From positions 3,977,501 to 4,041,500 of the forward strand of contig JAMPIT010000230.1 of assembly GCA_026261815.1 (NCBI GenBank): a DNA stretch of 64,000 bases. The letters are read 5' to 3'. Under the pieces are notes generated by a model. That model saw only the letters and a program-made list of their open reading frames with translations, ran no database searches and had not been told where the DNA came from. The position numbers and the translations under genes are program-made. Position 1 is the first letter of the stretch, and each line of letters opens with the position of its first letter. Shown here piece by piece: positions 12,701 through 22,100 of the stretch. Source of the DNA: Monarcha castaneiventris obscurior (taxonomy: Eukaryota; Chordata; Aves; Passeriformes; Monarchidae).

Positions 12701-14973
12701 TGTTTGACTCTTCAGGTCTATGTGCAGGCTGAAAACAGTGGGTATGGGATTTTTTCTTTATGTGCACAGTCTTGGTCTGCAATGTCAAAAAATGTTACTG
12801 AGAGATAATCCTTAGATCTGTGTATGATGAACTCCTGATCCAAATTCCTTGTGGACATGTGTCAAAGGCATGTGAGTGGTTTTAGAAGGTGCTAATTGGC
12901 ACTTGGGGTTGCAGTTGCAGCACTGTGCAGAGGCACATGTGCAGTTTTGTCATATGGAGTTTTTTCTGATCATGAATTGCATTTTTGCAGTGTTAACATC
13001 TAGGGATCCTGTCTGATGTTATGTTCTAGGGGTCCTGTTTTGAATCCCCCACCTTTGAAATGGCTTCTGCATTAGTCTGTGATGCTGCAACGTTATCAGA
13101 ATTAGGGATGGGAAGTCCTAAAATGCTTGTTTAGAATCCAAGTACAAGTCCAGCTAAGAAGCATTTGGTTCCACTTGGAAAACTGAGTTGTACCAGACAA
13201 GCAAGGGAAGAGGCATCATGCCTTCCTCTGTGAAGGTGTTCTCTGTGAAGGTGTGGTGTCTTTTTGAAGAACTCTAGAAATTAAAAAAAAAAAATTGATT
13301 TCCAGATAATTTTGTAGTTTTTGTAACTACATAATATGATGCGGCTTGAGCCTTTTTATTGTGAGGGCTAAAACTGCATGCTGTGAACATGCCCAGAGAA
13401 ACTTCTTGATGTAATGTCTTATTTCTGCTGCTCTGCACTTGTAGGGTAATAGCTCATGTTTTTAATGGAATCCTCTTTTGTAGTAACCCATTCTACATAA
13501 ATGTATTCAAAGGAGAAAAGTAGGGGAGCCATGAACCTCCTATGAATTGGGGGATGCTTAAGGTGTTCTGCTCTCCTTGTCAGTTTCCCAATGATGCTGA
13601 GATCCAGTCACGTCTGCAGTGTTGGCTGGTGGGAAACTTGCTTGAAGACGGGTTTACAGAATGTGTCTTTAATTTCTGCACAGAATGTGGTACTCTCAGG
13701 AGGATCCACAATGTTCAGGGACTTTGGACGACGACTGCAAAGGGATTTGAAGAGAGTGGTGGATGCAAGATTGCGGCTTAGTGAGGAGCTCAGCGGTGGT
13801 CGGATAAAGGTAAGTGTTTCTAGTGCATTAATTACATGACTGGTGACAGAAACTAAGTTCAAAGTGTTCACCTCACTAGTGAAAATACATTGTAAAGTCA
13901 GCAGGATGTGTTTATGTGTTGTTAAATGCACTGGTAGCCTTGCAGTGTATGACTTCTCTTTATAGGAATCTTAAAATTACTGTGAGCCGTTCTGGTTTTC
14001 CTTAAGGAAATGTGAGCGGTAGGCAAGAGTGATTTAACTTCATGTCCTTCATCACAGTTATCATGAAGAGTTCTATGACTTGGTCTCCTAGGGGGAGCAT
14101 ATCTGAGTAATAAGTGTGGTAGTGATGTGAATGGAGGGTGGAGGGTGTCTGGTTCTGACCATGTTAAGTTTGAAAAACCAGCTAAATACGAACTGTTTTC
14201 CTTAGCCCAAGCCAGTGGAAGTTCAAGTGATAACACATCACATGCAGCGTTACGCAGTTTGGTTTGGAGGTTCCATGCTGGCTTCAACAGTAAGTCATTG
14301 TCAAAGCTGTTCTTAATTTCCATTGCATGTTGAATTCTGGGTGTATTTGATCTAACTACTAAGTTTTAAACTTTTTCATTGTGACAGCCTAAACTGTGTC
14401 ACATTCTGGAATCCTTACCCAAGTTTTATCTCAGTAAAATTTGGACAGGGCGAGTGGGAGCTTGAGTAAGGATATCAGGAGTTGACATAATTCTGAAGTA
14501 GTTTCTATATGATGGTTGCAATATAATGCCTTTATTCCTGAAGTCAGCACTAGAGATCAGTTAGGACTTCAGGAATATAGAATCCAAATCAATGGTCTTA
14601 AATGCAAGAGGAGAAGCAAATACAGGAAAATGGGAGCAATTGCTGTCTGCCAAGTGGGAGTTCTTACTGCTGTGTTTAAAAGCAGTCTTACGACCAGACA
14701 AACTTCTCTTGATTAGTTGTATTCATATCCTAATATTTCTCATTTTATTATATTTCAAAATGTAATACCATGTTATAAAGCTGCAATCTACGGAAATGCT
14801 AAGATGTTATATATTTGTTGGTTTTTTTCTACTTATGTTCTTACGCTTTTGGGGGGATTTGTTTTATATTTTTATAGCCAGAGTTTTTCCAAGTATGTCA
14901 CACCAAGAAGGACTATGAAGAGTATGGCCCCAGTATTTGTCGTCATAATCCCGTTTTTGGAGTCATGTCGTAA
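647..14973 (+). CDS. ACTR3B: Actin-related protein 3B, C-terminal 343 of about 418 residues (nine exons, 5' end outside window)
   Basis: Arp3B is the Arp3-type subunit of the Arp2/3 complex, which binds a mother filament and nucleates a branched actin filament in the cytoplasm. Nine + strand exons (647-757, 1116-1211, 1365-1472, 2728-2871, 3531-3704, 6187-6279, 13684-13809, 14206-14289, 14878-14973) join in frame into 1,032 coding bases including TAA. Every intron begins GT, ends AG and is phase 0. The protein shows the actin-fold phosphate loop IDSGDGVTH, the adenine-side LSGGSTMF and the C-terminus NPVFGVMS typical of Arp3. Paralogue-specific residues ([74 protein letters not shown]) match ACTR3B and not ACTR3. 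Length arithmetic leaves 75 residues missing to the left. No frameshift or premature stop is seen, so this looks like an intact functional gene and not a retrocopy. Confidence 0.96.
758..1115 (+). other. ACTR3B: ACTR3B intron (358 bp)
   Basis: Phase 0 GT-AG intron with donor gtgagt and acceptor tctgcag. No internal feature is seen. The next intron (1212-1364) is only 153 bp. Confidence 0.9.
1116..1211 (+). CDS. ACTR3B: ACTR3B exon (about residues 113-144; inferred exon 5)
   Basis: This exon has 32 codons, beginning [19 protein letters not shown] and ending GLYIAVQ. The acceptor is tttctgcag and the donor is gtgaac. REYLAE (Leu) is the 3B form, where ACTR3 has REYTAE. FNIPG has Ile where the mammalian protein has Val, a conservative change. 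Confidence 0.96.
1365..1472 (+). CDS. ACTR3B: ACTR3B exon (about residues 145-180; inferred exon 6)
   Basis: This exon has 36 codons, from AVLALAASW to GVTHVIPV, and contains the nucleotide-binding phosphate loop IDSGDGVTH shared with actin. LTGIVID is the 3B form (ACTR3 has LTGTVID). The acceptor is gtgctgtag and the donor is gtgagt. The exon is GC-richer and has more CpG than the flanking introns, as expected for conserved coding sequence. Confidence 0.96.
1473..2727 (+). other. ACTR3B: ACTR3B intron (1,255 bp)
   Basis: AT-rich phase 0 intron with donor gtgagt and acceptor tacatag. It contains T-rich runs around 2280-2410 and no recognisable repeat or RNA gene. Confidence 0.9.
2728..2871 (+). 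CDS. ACTR3B: ACTR3B exon (about residues 181-228; inferred exon 7)
   Basis: This exon has 48 codons, from [17 protein letters not shown] through [11 protein letters not shown] to SLETAKAIK. It follows the acceptor tacatag and precedes the donor gtacac. REREVG (Glu) distinguishes it from RDREVG in ACTR3. It covers the start of actin subdomain 4. Confidence 0.96.
2872..3530 (+). other. ACTR3B: ACTR3B intron (659 bp)
   Basis: Phase 0 intron. It holds a 14-16 base poly(A) run near 3138-3154 and otherwise unremarkable AT-rich sequence. Confidence 0.9.
3531..3704 (+). CDS. ACTR3B: ACTR3B exon (about residues 229-286; inferred exon 8)
   Basis: This is the longest exon here, with 58 codons, from [14 protein letters not shown] to GPEIFFHPE. 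The acceptor is ttcttaacag and the donor is gtaaga. It contains the Arp3-type insertion around the KYD...RKWIKQYTG segment, the most variable stretch of the protein. This copy reads GDSRKW and INKTKF there, differing from the mammalian 3B sequence as I remember it. The exon is visibly richer in CG dinucleotides than its introns. Confidence 0.96.
3705..6186 (+). other. ACTR3B: ACTR3B intron (2,482 bp)
   Basis: Phase 0 intron with donor gtaaga and acceptor ttcattttag. It is AT-rich throughout. I recognise no repeats, RNA genes or protein-like ORFs in it. Confidence 0.9.
6187..6279 (+). CDS. ACTR3B: ACTR3B exon (about residues 287-317; inferred exon 9)
   Basis: This exon has 31 codons, from [17 protein letters not shown] to [11 protein letters not shown]. 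The acceptor is tttcattttag and the donor is gtatgg. MESISDVV is the 3B form (ACTR3 has TQPISEVV). The 7.4 kb intron that follows is by far the largest in the window. Confidence 0.96.
8030..8790 (-). mobile_element. Possible solo LTR, minus orientation
   Basis: Read on the minus strand, a TATATA box (8168-8175) is followed about 85 bases downstream by AATAAA (8081-8086), then by a short tail. This is the spacing of promoter, R region and poly(A) signal in a retroviral LTR. The higher-coordinate part would be U3. I could not define TG...CA ends or a target-site duplication. I see no retroviral coding domains nearby. It could equally be ordinary intron with chance motifs. Confidence 0.25.
8937..8964. 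repeat. Perfect 14-bp tandem duplication
   Basis: The unit ttctcactaaacac occurs at 8937-8950 and again at 8951-8964 without mismatch. It lies immediately upstream of the perfect hairpin at 8972-9002. Confidence 0.9.
8972..9002. repeat. Perfect 12-bp inverted repeat (hairpin)
   Basis: The arm CTTGAGCTTAAG (8972-8983) and its exact reverse complement CTTAAGCTCAAG (8991-9002) flank a 7-base loop. It lies inside the large ACTR3B intron. Its role, if any, is unknown. Confidence 0.9.
9520..9980. other. GC-richer intronic patch with overlapping ORFs on both strands
   Basis: This stretch is less AT-rich than the surrounding intron and is open for more than 100 codons in several frames on both strands. 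None of the translations resembles a protein family I know. Openness on both strands points to base composition and not to coding. It may be an eroded repeat that I cannot name. Confidence 0.4.
10890..10943 (+). mobile_element. CR1 LINE 3' end fragment
   Basis: The sequence ggatgatcttagaggtctt followed by ttccactcttagattctgtg matches the extreme 3' end of avian CR1 elements on the + strand. Upstream sequence has diverged beyond recognition, so this is a severely 5'-truncated, old copy inside the ACTR3B intron. Confidence 0.7.
13226..13255. repeat. 15-bp tandem duplication
   Basis: The unit ctctgtgaaggtgtt (13226-13240) is repeated at 13241-13255 with one terminal difference. It is intronic, 0.4 kb upstream of the exon at 13684. 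Confidence 0.85.
13684..13809 (+). CDS. ACTR3B: ACTR3B exon (about residues 318-359; inferred exon 10)
   Basis: This exon has 42 codons, from [11 protein letters not shown] through [19 protein letters not shown] to LSGGRIK. SGGSTMF is the conserved adenosine-side motif of actins. VVDARLRL is the 3B form (ACTR3 has TVDARLKL). The acceptor is tttctgcacag and the donor is gtaagt. Confidence 0.96.
13810..14205 (+). other. ACTR3B: ACTR3B intron (396 bp)
   Basis: Phase 0 intron with donor gtaagt and acceptor ttttccttag. Nothing further is recognised. Confidence 0.9.
14206..14289 (+). CDS. ACTR3B: ACTR3B exon (about residues 360-387; inferred exon 11)
   Basis: This exon has 28 codons, from [18 protein letters not shown] to GGSMLAST. 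The acceptor is ttttccttag and the donor is gtaagt. PVEVQV is the 3B form where ACTR3 has PIDVQV. Confidence 0.95.
14290..14877 (+). other. ACTR3B: ACTR3B last intron (588 bp)
   Basis: Phase 0 intron with donor gtaagt. A T-rich tract (about 14,818-14,877) leads to the acceptor tttatag. Nothing further is recognised. Confidence 0.9.
14878..14973 (+). CDS. ACTR3B: ACTR3B terminal coding exon (about residues 388-418 and stop)
   Basis: This exon has 31 codons plus TAA at 14971-14973. It starts [17 protein letters not shown] and ends NPVFGVMS, the usual Arp3 C-terminus. The acceptor is tttttatag. FFQ and EEYG replace FYQ and EEIG of ACTR3. The exon continues into the 3' UTR. Confidence 0.96.
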   Translation, partial: PEFFQVCHTKKDYEEYGPSICRHNPVFGVMS

Positions 14974-15825
14974 TGCTCATCCAATGGAAGTAAGAGCTCT
15001 GATAGATACTGTGCTGGTGAAGAAACTCATGCAGGGCAGAGGAAGGCAGCAGATACTGTAAATACTGAAGCAAGATGTGGTTAACTCTGAGGCATTTGGA
15101 TCACCATTGTGCACTAAAGCACAGCTTACAGCCCCAAGTCATTTCAGTACGAGCCATTTCTCTGCTGACTACTCAGAGCCTTTCCTTCTTTCTTCCTAAA
15201 TGTGAGGTAATTGAAAATAGGTAAGTCTCGGTTTAGGGGGTTGTGCAAATACTACTGAAACTGAATCTAGAAGAATAAGGCAGTGTTTTACTGCTTGTGG
15301 AAAGATTTAAACCTTTCCCACTTGTGCCCTGAGTTTGCAATCAAACCTTTAGCAATGGAGCACTAAATACCACATTGCCTTTAGGGGAGTTGGAATGGAT
15401 ACAGGTACCTACCCAAATGGAATAGATTGCAGGATTGGGACAGTACTTGTAAATGTAGGTTTTCATACCATTTTGTATTTTATGATACTGGTAGGGTGAA
15501 TTGATGACTTGTTCTAAGCACGAACAGCTATCAATGTCATGGAGTGGTGTTATGCATTTCCAGGTGTGAGGCATGTATTGGAGTTGTGCTGGTATATTTT
15601 TTGGGGGAAAAAATAAGCCATTTATGATAGAAACTGATTTGTTCCTGTTTGGATGATACAAAGTGATTTACAGTATTGTATGAAGTTTATTATAGCCACT
15701 GTTACTTTGTTTTGAATTTTCTGAAACTGTTTTTTAGGAGATGATGTTTTGTTTTGCTGTTGGTGAGTGGTGGATGACACACGGGCCTTGCACCAGTGAA
15801 ATAAAAGCTGTTAACATCTTTATGA
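14974..15825 (+). other. ACTR3B: ACTR3B 3' untranslated region (inferred end)
   Basis: This is non-coding sequence after the TAA, running to just past the AATAAA at 15,800. I see no earlier canonical AATAAA between 14,974 and 15,799. The end point assumes cleavage 15-25 bases after the hexamer. RNA-seq could move it. Confidence 0.7.
15800..15805 (+). terminator. ACTR3B: Polyadenylation signal AATAAA of ACTR3B
   Basis: A canonical AATAAA lies 827 bases after the stop codon. It is followed by a GU-rich segment (tgtttgtggttgtcctg, about 15,827-15,843) that resembles a downstream cleavage-stimulation element. Both parts of a vertebrate poly(A) site are therefore present. Confidence 0.75.
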
Positions 15826-15929
15826 ATGTTTGTGGTTGTCCTGATTTACTCCCCCCCTTCATCTCATGAGGTTGGTTTGGCATTTCTATGTCAGTGTCTG
15901 TGGGATCACATGCACTGAATGTGAGGGGA

Positions 15930-16140
15930 TCTGTGGAGGTTTCTGGTCCAGACTCCTGTTTAGTGCAGGACTCACTTCAAAATCACCTGTTTGCTCAGGG
16001 CCAGTCAAGTTTCTGTGCATGGAGGTTCCTGAACACCTGGGCAACCTGTTCCAGGGCTTAGCTACCTTGTTACAGGTGCATGTTTTTGTGTTATGGGCAG
16101 AGCTTTTGTTCTAGGGCTTAAATCTAACAAAGTAGGAAAT
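15930..16140 (-). mobile_element. Old CR1 LINE fragment (3' region)
   Basis: On the + strand the landmarks ggtttctggtccagactcc, cctgtttgctcagggccagt and ctgggcaacctgttccaggg appear in the order seen in antisense CR1 3' regions, with many substitutions. It sits just beyond the ACTR3B poly(A) site. Confidence 0.6.
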
Positions 16141-19100
16141 CCTGCTTGCTCTGTCCTTGCTGGTATTTATCCTGTGTCTGTCAGCAGAGGTTTTGTACAG
16201 TTTGTATAGCCCAGTAAGAATTTTGTAAGACAAATCAATTTGATTTTAGCTTGCATGGAGGGATTGAGACCAACCAATTATTTGTTCAGCATGAGTTAGA
16301 AATGAAACAAAATGGGACTGCAGGACTCAAGCCTGCTTCTGAATTTTGAACTTCAAGCTTAGCACTCAGGGGAAAAGCATTGAAGCATAATTTGCTCTAT
16401 CTTCTCACTAAGAAAGAAACAGATATTCTATTACAATGTATACCGTTGGAGCTTGCTCCACTGCTACATCAACTTTTCTGTGTTTAAATCTACATTTTGA
16501 GTTTGTCACTGCACTGCTGCCTACTTAGGATTTTGGCCTGTACAGCAGAATCCAGAGCCATGAGCACAGTGTGGCTGGAGTTGGGCTTCAGAGGAAGGTT
16601 TCACACATTTGGTGCATTGAGAAAGTGGTTGCTGAGGCACCAGCGCACTCACGTGGTGCTACAAAATAGGGAGTGCTGGGCAAGTAGCATGGGAAGTTAT
16701 GTCTGGCTTGCAAACAGCCCTAGCCAGGCATTAAGGTATCTGGAAGTTTTCAGGAGGTGGGTAATTTTTTGCTAAAATCTTCTGACATAAGGCATGGGCC
16801 TCCATTTTGTTTTGGGGAAAAAAAGCTTTCAGAAAGTGAGCAAGACTTGCATTGAAAACAAACAGGGAAATGGGCTCATGTTTGCTCTTCATTAAAAATA
16901 CAGATAGGAAGAATGTTTAGGATGTTTGAATGATCTGAAGCTGAATTTCCCTATTCTTCACCTTTTTGGAAGGCTGCCTGCCACACTACAGACCATGTGA
17001 ATCTAAAACAGTCATTGGGCTGAAAAAAATCCAAGGTGAGATTTGTCAGGGGACCAATGCAAATGTGAGTTATCAGCCCCCCCCATCTTTATGCTGTTGG
17101 GATAATTTAAGGGCAAGTGAGCTTGCCTTTTCAGTTTCATTTTATGGATTTCTTGCAAATAGTTAGTGAAAAGCCACAAGGACACTGAAAATGATCCCCT
17201 CACCTTTTGTTTTGGGTGCTGACCCAAGAAGAAGCACATGATTTGGCTTGGAATCCTTTTGAGCAGAGGAAGGAATTGAACCCAAGGCTTGTAAACAAGA
17301 AGGGCCAGCAGGTACCTACTCCACTTCCAGGCACTTCCACACCAGCAGTTCCTAGTGGGCTTCTGCACAGCATGATTTCCTAAGGAGTGCTCTCTCTCTA
17401 AACATAATACATTCCTGGAACCTGGTGAGGGTAAAGGTTTGCTGCTCTTACAGCTGCTGTTGAAGGGGTTGTGATCCTGTTTTGTCCCTGGTGATCACAA
17501 GACACTTTTGTGAGATGATTTGAAGTGTTAACCTTGCAGGCAACTTCACCCCACCCCTGCTTTCCTGAGCACAATGATCTCTTAAGAGTGCTTCACCATG
17601 CTTGGTGGAACTTCAAGTTTATGAATAGAACAGTGAACCTGGACTTAAATTGGTCTTGAGCTTTGCTGCTGCTTTCTAAATGATTCTTGTGAATTTGTTT
17701 CCTCTGGTTTGTTTGTTTGCTTTGGGTTTGTTTGTCTGGGTTTTTTTTAATTGGCTTGTAGAATGCCTTGAATATCTATTTAAAAGCTCTTCAAAGATCT
17801 AGATCAACAGCATGGCTTCAGTGGAGGGACTGCATGGAGGCAGAGCACAGGTAAGCTAAACTGCAGCAAGTTCAGTCTGATCTGCATAGCTGTAACTGGG
17901 GCTTTTGGCTCTATTGAAGGTTTATGATACTGTGTGCGCATTAGAAAAAGGGATTACCTGCACCCCCCAGCCAATTAGCAGATGATGTGTTCTTTGATTA
18001 GCTTTGGCTTGATTTGAGTCAATGCTCTAGAACTGGAAGGTATTGTTTCCTGCTAACAATCTTCTGAGCCTTTCCCTTTTTTTTCAGTAGTATTTGAAAA
18101 CACTTGAAGCTTTTATGAGCCTGAAGAGCATTGTGCATATGTTCAGTGTGGTACTTTCAATTAACTGCAATTAGTGAAGTCTTGACGTATACTGGAGTAC
18201 TGATCTTTCTATAAATAATTCATTCTTTATGATCACTGGGTTCTTTCTCATCTGGAAAAATTGCTGTTGTGTCAAACAAGTGTTGGAGATGGAACAAGCA
18301 AAAACCTTATTAAAAACCACGAGGGATACTGAGCAGAGATATGCAGCCTCCAGCCTAATGGAAAGTGTGTTGCATGATATTAAGAAGTGCTGTGTGGTGC
18401 TGTCAGACAGTTACAGAGAAGAAAAGCTCAGGTAAAACTCTGAAATAGCCACTTCACTTTCATACACTGGTCCCTAGCAAGAGCAGTTTTGCAAAAGGTA
18501 AAGAAAAACACATAGTAGTAAAGGGGAGTGACTGTATAACTTTCCAGCTTCTTGGGTTTCTTTTCTCCAAGCTAACATACATGATGGAAGAAGAAATCAA
18601 AAGGGTATGTATTCATGTCTTGCTTTTGTGGTCACTTTTGTTCTTGCTGTTTCACCTCTTAAGATTCCCCGTCAATATCCATGGCCTGATCCAAAGTCAG
18701 TGGAAAAGATTTCTCTTTGGCATTATTGATCCTGTAATATTCTATATTCTTTTCCATTTATTACAGCCACTTGCCATATCAGTCTTGCATCACTTCAGGC
18801 AGGTCACTCCATTTGTGTGTGCTTTTTCCTAACCTTTTCCTAGGGACTGCCTCTTAGACACTACCTTAGCACCCAGTGTGTCTGCTCTGACATAAGTGTC
18901 AAATCCTGAGGTGCAGATGTCTGACATGGTCAAAGAGAAGCATAATTACATTCTGAGGACAAGTCGTCTCATCCTAGCATGGATGCATCTATAAGAACGT
19001 GGTTCACTCATCCTTTATCAGCGCTTTTTCCATTCAGTTAATTCATAAAACAATATGATGTGATGCACAGATGTTACATCTAATTCTTAAAGGCTCAAAG

Positions 19101-22100
19101 TTAGGGTGGGGAAAAAAAAATCCCAGCCTGATTTTGGTCTCTGGGTACTGTGGGTTGAACACACTGAAGCTGTGTGGCTGAGGGAGCTGAGGAGGGGCTG
19201 CTGCAGTTCCCTGCACTACACCCAAGGAAAATGCTGAAGGATGCTGCTCTGCTGCTTTGGCTTCCAACCAACCTGACACTTTTTACCTTGATGTTGTTTA
19301 AATGAACAACCTCTCTGATTCTGCTTGTGTGTTCACAGCTTGGGTCTTGCTGTGCCAACCTGTTACGTGTTAGTTGCTCTTCCTGCCTGTTTTTATGAAA
19401 GATTAACTCCTGTGAGCTGCAGCTTTCCCTGGTGCAAGGTAAGGGTGAGCTGCCACTGCCCAGGGACACACGGAGCTGCCATGATGTGATCTCACAGCAC
19501 AGAGCTCTCAGCAGCTTTCTCAGCTGTACCAGCACTTGCTGCATTGTTCAGGAAGGAAGTTCTGTCCACTCTAAGCAGTGCTTGTAGAAGTGGCATTTGT
19601 GCCTTGCAGCTCTCTCCTGCTGGGCAGGTGAAAGGCTGTAGCGGAGCCTGAGAATCCATCTGTGCTGCCTTCAGCTATTGTTGAAGTAGAGGTCAAGCTA
19701 CATCAGGATATTTGGATTATTTTTCAACTTTCCATGGGGTGAATGTGGGAAGAAGAGGGAGAATTTCATAACTCTTCTAGGGGTTTAAATGAGACTTTCA
19801 TTTGTTACCAATACGTTTCAATAAAAGCCTGTGTCAGACTGGGGAGGGGCATGGGTTTTATGTAAATACCTGTAGATAAAGAAGCTCCCTGGTGCCTCTC
19901 CTGCTTTTCTCATCCTATTTCCCTTTAAGTCCTCTTGAGTTCAGCAGGTGAATATAAAAAGATTATTAGTAATTGTTTCTTACTTAGGCCTAGTTTGAGG
20001 TTGGGTGCTGCTTTGCTTCTGATTCCAGGAACCTGTTACATCTTCCCAATTGCTTAGACTAGTCTAAAATTAAAGATTTTACATTTCCCAACAAACATGG
20101 TATCTTGTGCTATTAATGAATATACAGCAGTCATGAAGGAATTTCCCCCTCATTTTCAATTTATCTTCCAGTTCAAACAGGGCAAGGGAGTGACAGAGCT
20201 GCCAGTCAGGGGAGGTGTGTCTCTGTATACGAAACAAAGTGAGTGGATGTGGATTTGGAAAGTCAGTAAATGGAGGGTATTTATGAGAATAATTGCCACC
20301 ATAGATCTTGAGTTTCTGATGCACTTAAAGAAGTGATGCCCTGTTAGGTGTGTTCCTGTCAGTAAGTAAAGGAGCAGAGTGGTTTAACTGCAAGGCTATG
20401 TTCCTCTCAAGCAATTTTTCAGCTATTTGCTGTGCTATTGTTTTTTCCAGCACCCTGTGGGGTAAGGACAAGAGTCACAGCCACTTTTACAAAGGGAAGA
20501 TTGTTCACTGCCTTTGACAGGTGGTATGAAGGAGGAATATATTTTTAATATAAACCTGTATTGCTTGCAATTCTATTGCTGCTGGTAGTCTGCAGCTGGG
20601 TGCAGGGTGTAGTTGGGTTAGTTCCAATAATAATTAGTTAAAACACAATTGAAGACATGTTGTTGTGGTGGGCACCCCCCTGGCCCACAGAGGAGCACAG
20701 AACTGACAGCTGGGTGTGTGCTGTCTTGTCTGTTGTGGTTTTGCTCCATTTTGGACTGGATCAGCATCTACTGCAGTGTAAGTCTGCATAACTTCTTTCC
20801 ATAGAATTGCTAGAAATCTATTTCTGCACTTTTTGTGGTGGTCAAGTGACATAAGTGGCAATTTATGGCAGATTTTTTTCAATACTTCTGACTTGTACAT
20901 CCAGTCAGGTGCTCTTGAACACCAACTACTGCTGCAACAGATATGTAGAGATAGAGTAGAAATCCTGGTGTTTCCAGGTTGTATATTCTGATGTTTATTA
21001 ATTAATTAATCCTTGTTTAGCAGCCTGCATTCCTGGCTCTGCTGTTGCTTTTGCTGTGGCTCTTGCATGAGTTTTTTAGCACATTTGCTCGTGTAGTTGC
21101 GTGATATGTCTGTAATGCATTAGATGATATTGCCAATTAAAGGATTACAGCCATGATCTAATTATGGCCCTGTGGAATAAAGTTTTCAAATTATTCTGCT
21201 GCAGTCTGTAATTACACTGTGTGTGCCCTGATGCCAAGGATTAATGGGGGGATTACAGACTGTTTCCTGTAACATGCAGTTCATGGGTATGCTGTTCACA
21301 GCTCACTGGCTCTGAGGAGCTGGTGACCTCTCATGGGGAATGTTATTAAAGGATACAGTCCAGTAGAATGTTTTGTGTTATGTTGTGCTTGTTTCCTTCC
21401 CTCACCCTGAGTTTGCCATGCAGGGGCTGGTCAGAGTAGCTCAGATCTTGAGTAGACAACGCTGAAATTGAAGTATTAAGGAAGTGAAAGCAGACAAGCT
21501 TCAGTAGCTAACCCTGCACTGCTAAACTCATTCCTCTTTTGCACTCCTCCTTCACACCTCAGCAAAAAGCTGTGGATTCTCCATTGCTGTGGAATGGAGG
21601 TGGGAGTTTTCATGATATATTGTTACATACTACACAAGTAGTAGGATATAAACATTTTATTTCTATATATCTGAAAATAATGTACTCCAAGAACCTCTGC
21701 AATCAACACTTCTCTGAAGAACTGCAAGTGTTTAGTTGTAATGAAGATAAACCAATGCTGATGCTGTTTGAAATGGATAAGAATGTAACTAAGGACTGTC
21801 TTTGGAGTAGCAGAAGAGTGCTGAACTGTTGGTTGGAAAGCTCAGGCTGCTTTCTGCCAAATTACAACATGTAAACTTAATGCTGTTTAACTTTGTGAAC
21901 TTGGATGACTCTCCTGAAGGGTAGTATCAGCCCTGAGATTAATTTTGAATTGCATCATCTCATTTCCCATGTCAGTTCTGAGTGCTTTGAAGCGATGTTT
22001 GTAAACTGAACGTGCTCAAAGCCCTTCTTTGGCACTGAGACCCACTTGCCTGAAACATCCTGTTCTTACTCAACTTCCCTGACTGTGCCAACGAAGCGAC

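Larger units (their letters stand above)
6280..13683 (+). other. ACTR3B: ACTR3B large intron (7,404 bp)
   Basis: Phase 0 intron between the RRPLYK exon and the NVVLSGG exon. It contains a possible minus-strand LTR (about 8030-8790), a tandem duplication with an adjacent perfect hairpin (8937-9002), a GC-richer patch with overlapping ORFs on both strands (about 9520-9980), a CR1 3' end (about 10890-10943) and a 15-bp tandem duplication (13226-13255). The rest is plain intronic sequence. Confidence 0.9.

Noticed and set aside
13922..14333. Minus-strand 133-codon ORF overlapping an ACTR3B exon
   Set aside because: It is a shadow of the conserved exon at 14,206-14,289 and its introns.
647..14973. 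Assignment to the paralogue ACTR3
   Set aside because: At least eight paralogue-diagnostic positions match ACTR3B and not ACTR3.
647..14973. Processed pseudogene of ACTR3B
   Set aside because: Nine exons with intact GT-AG introns and no frame breaks show an intron-bearing gene.
19101..19544. 147-codon - strand ORF, Ser-rich
   Set aside because: Composition is biased, no family resemblance is seen, and there is no promoter or splice evidence.
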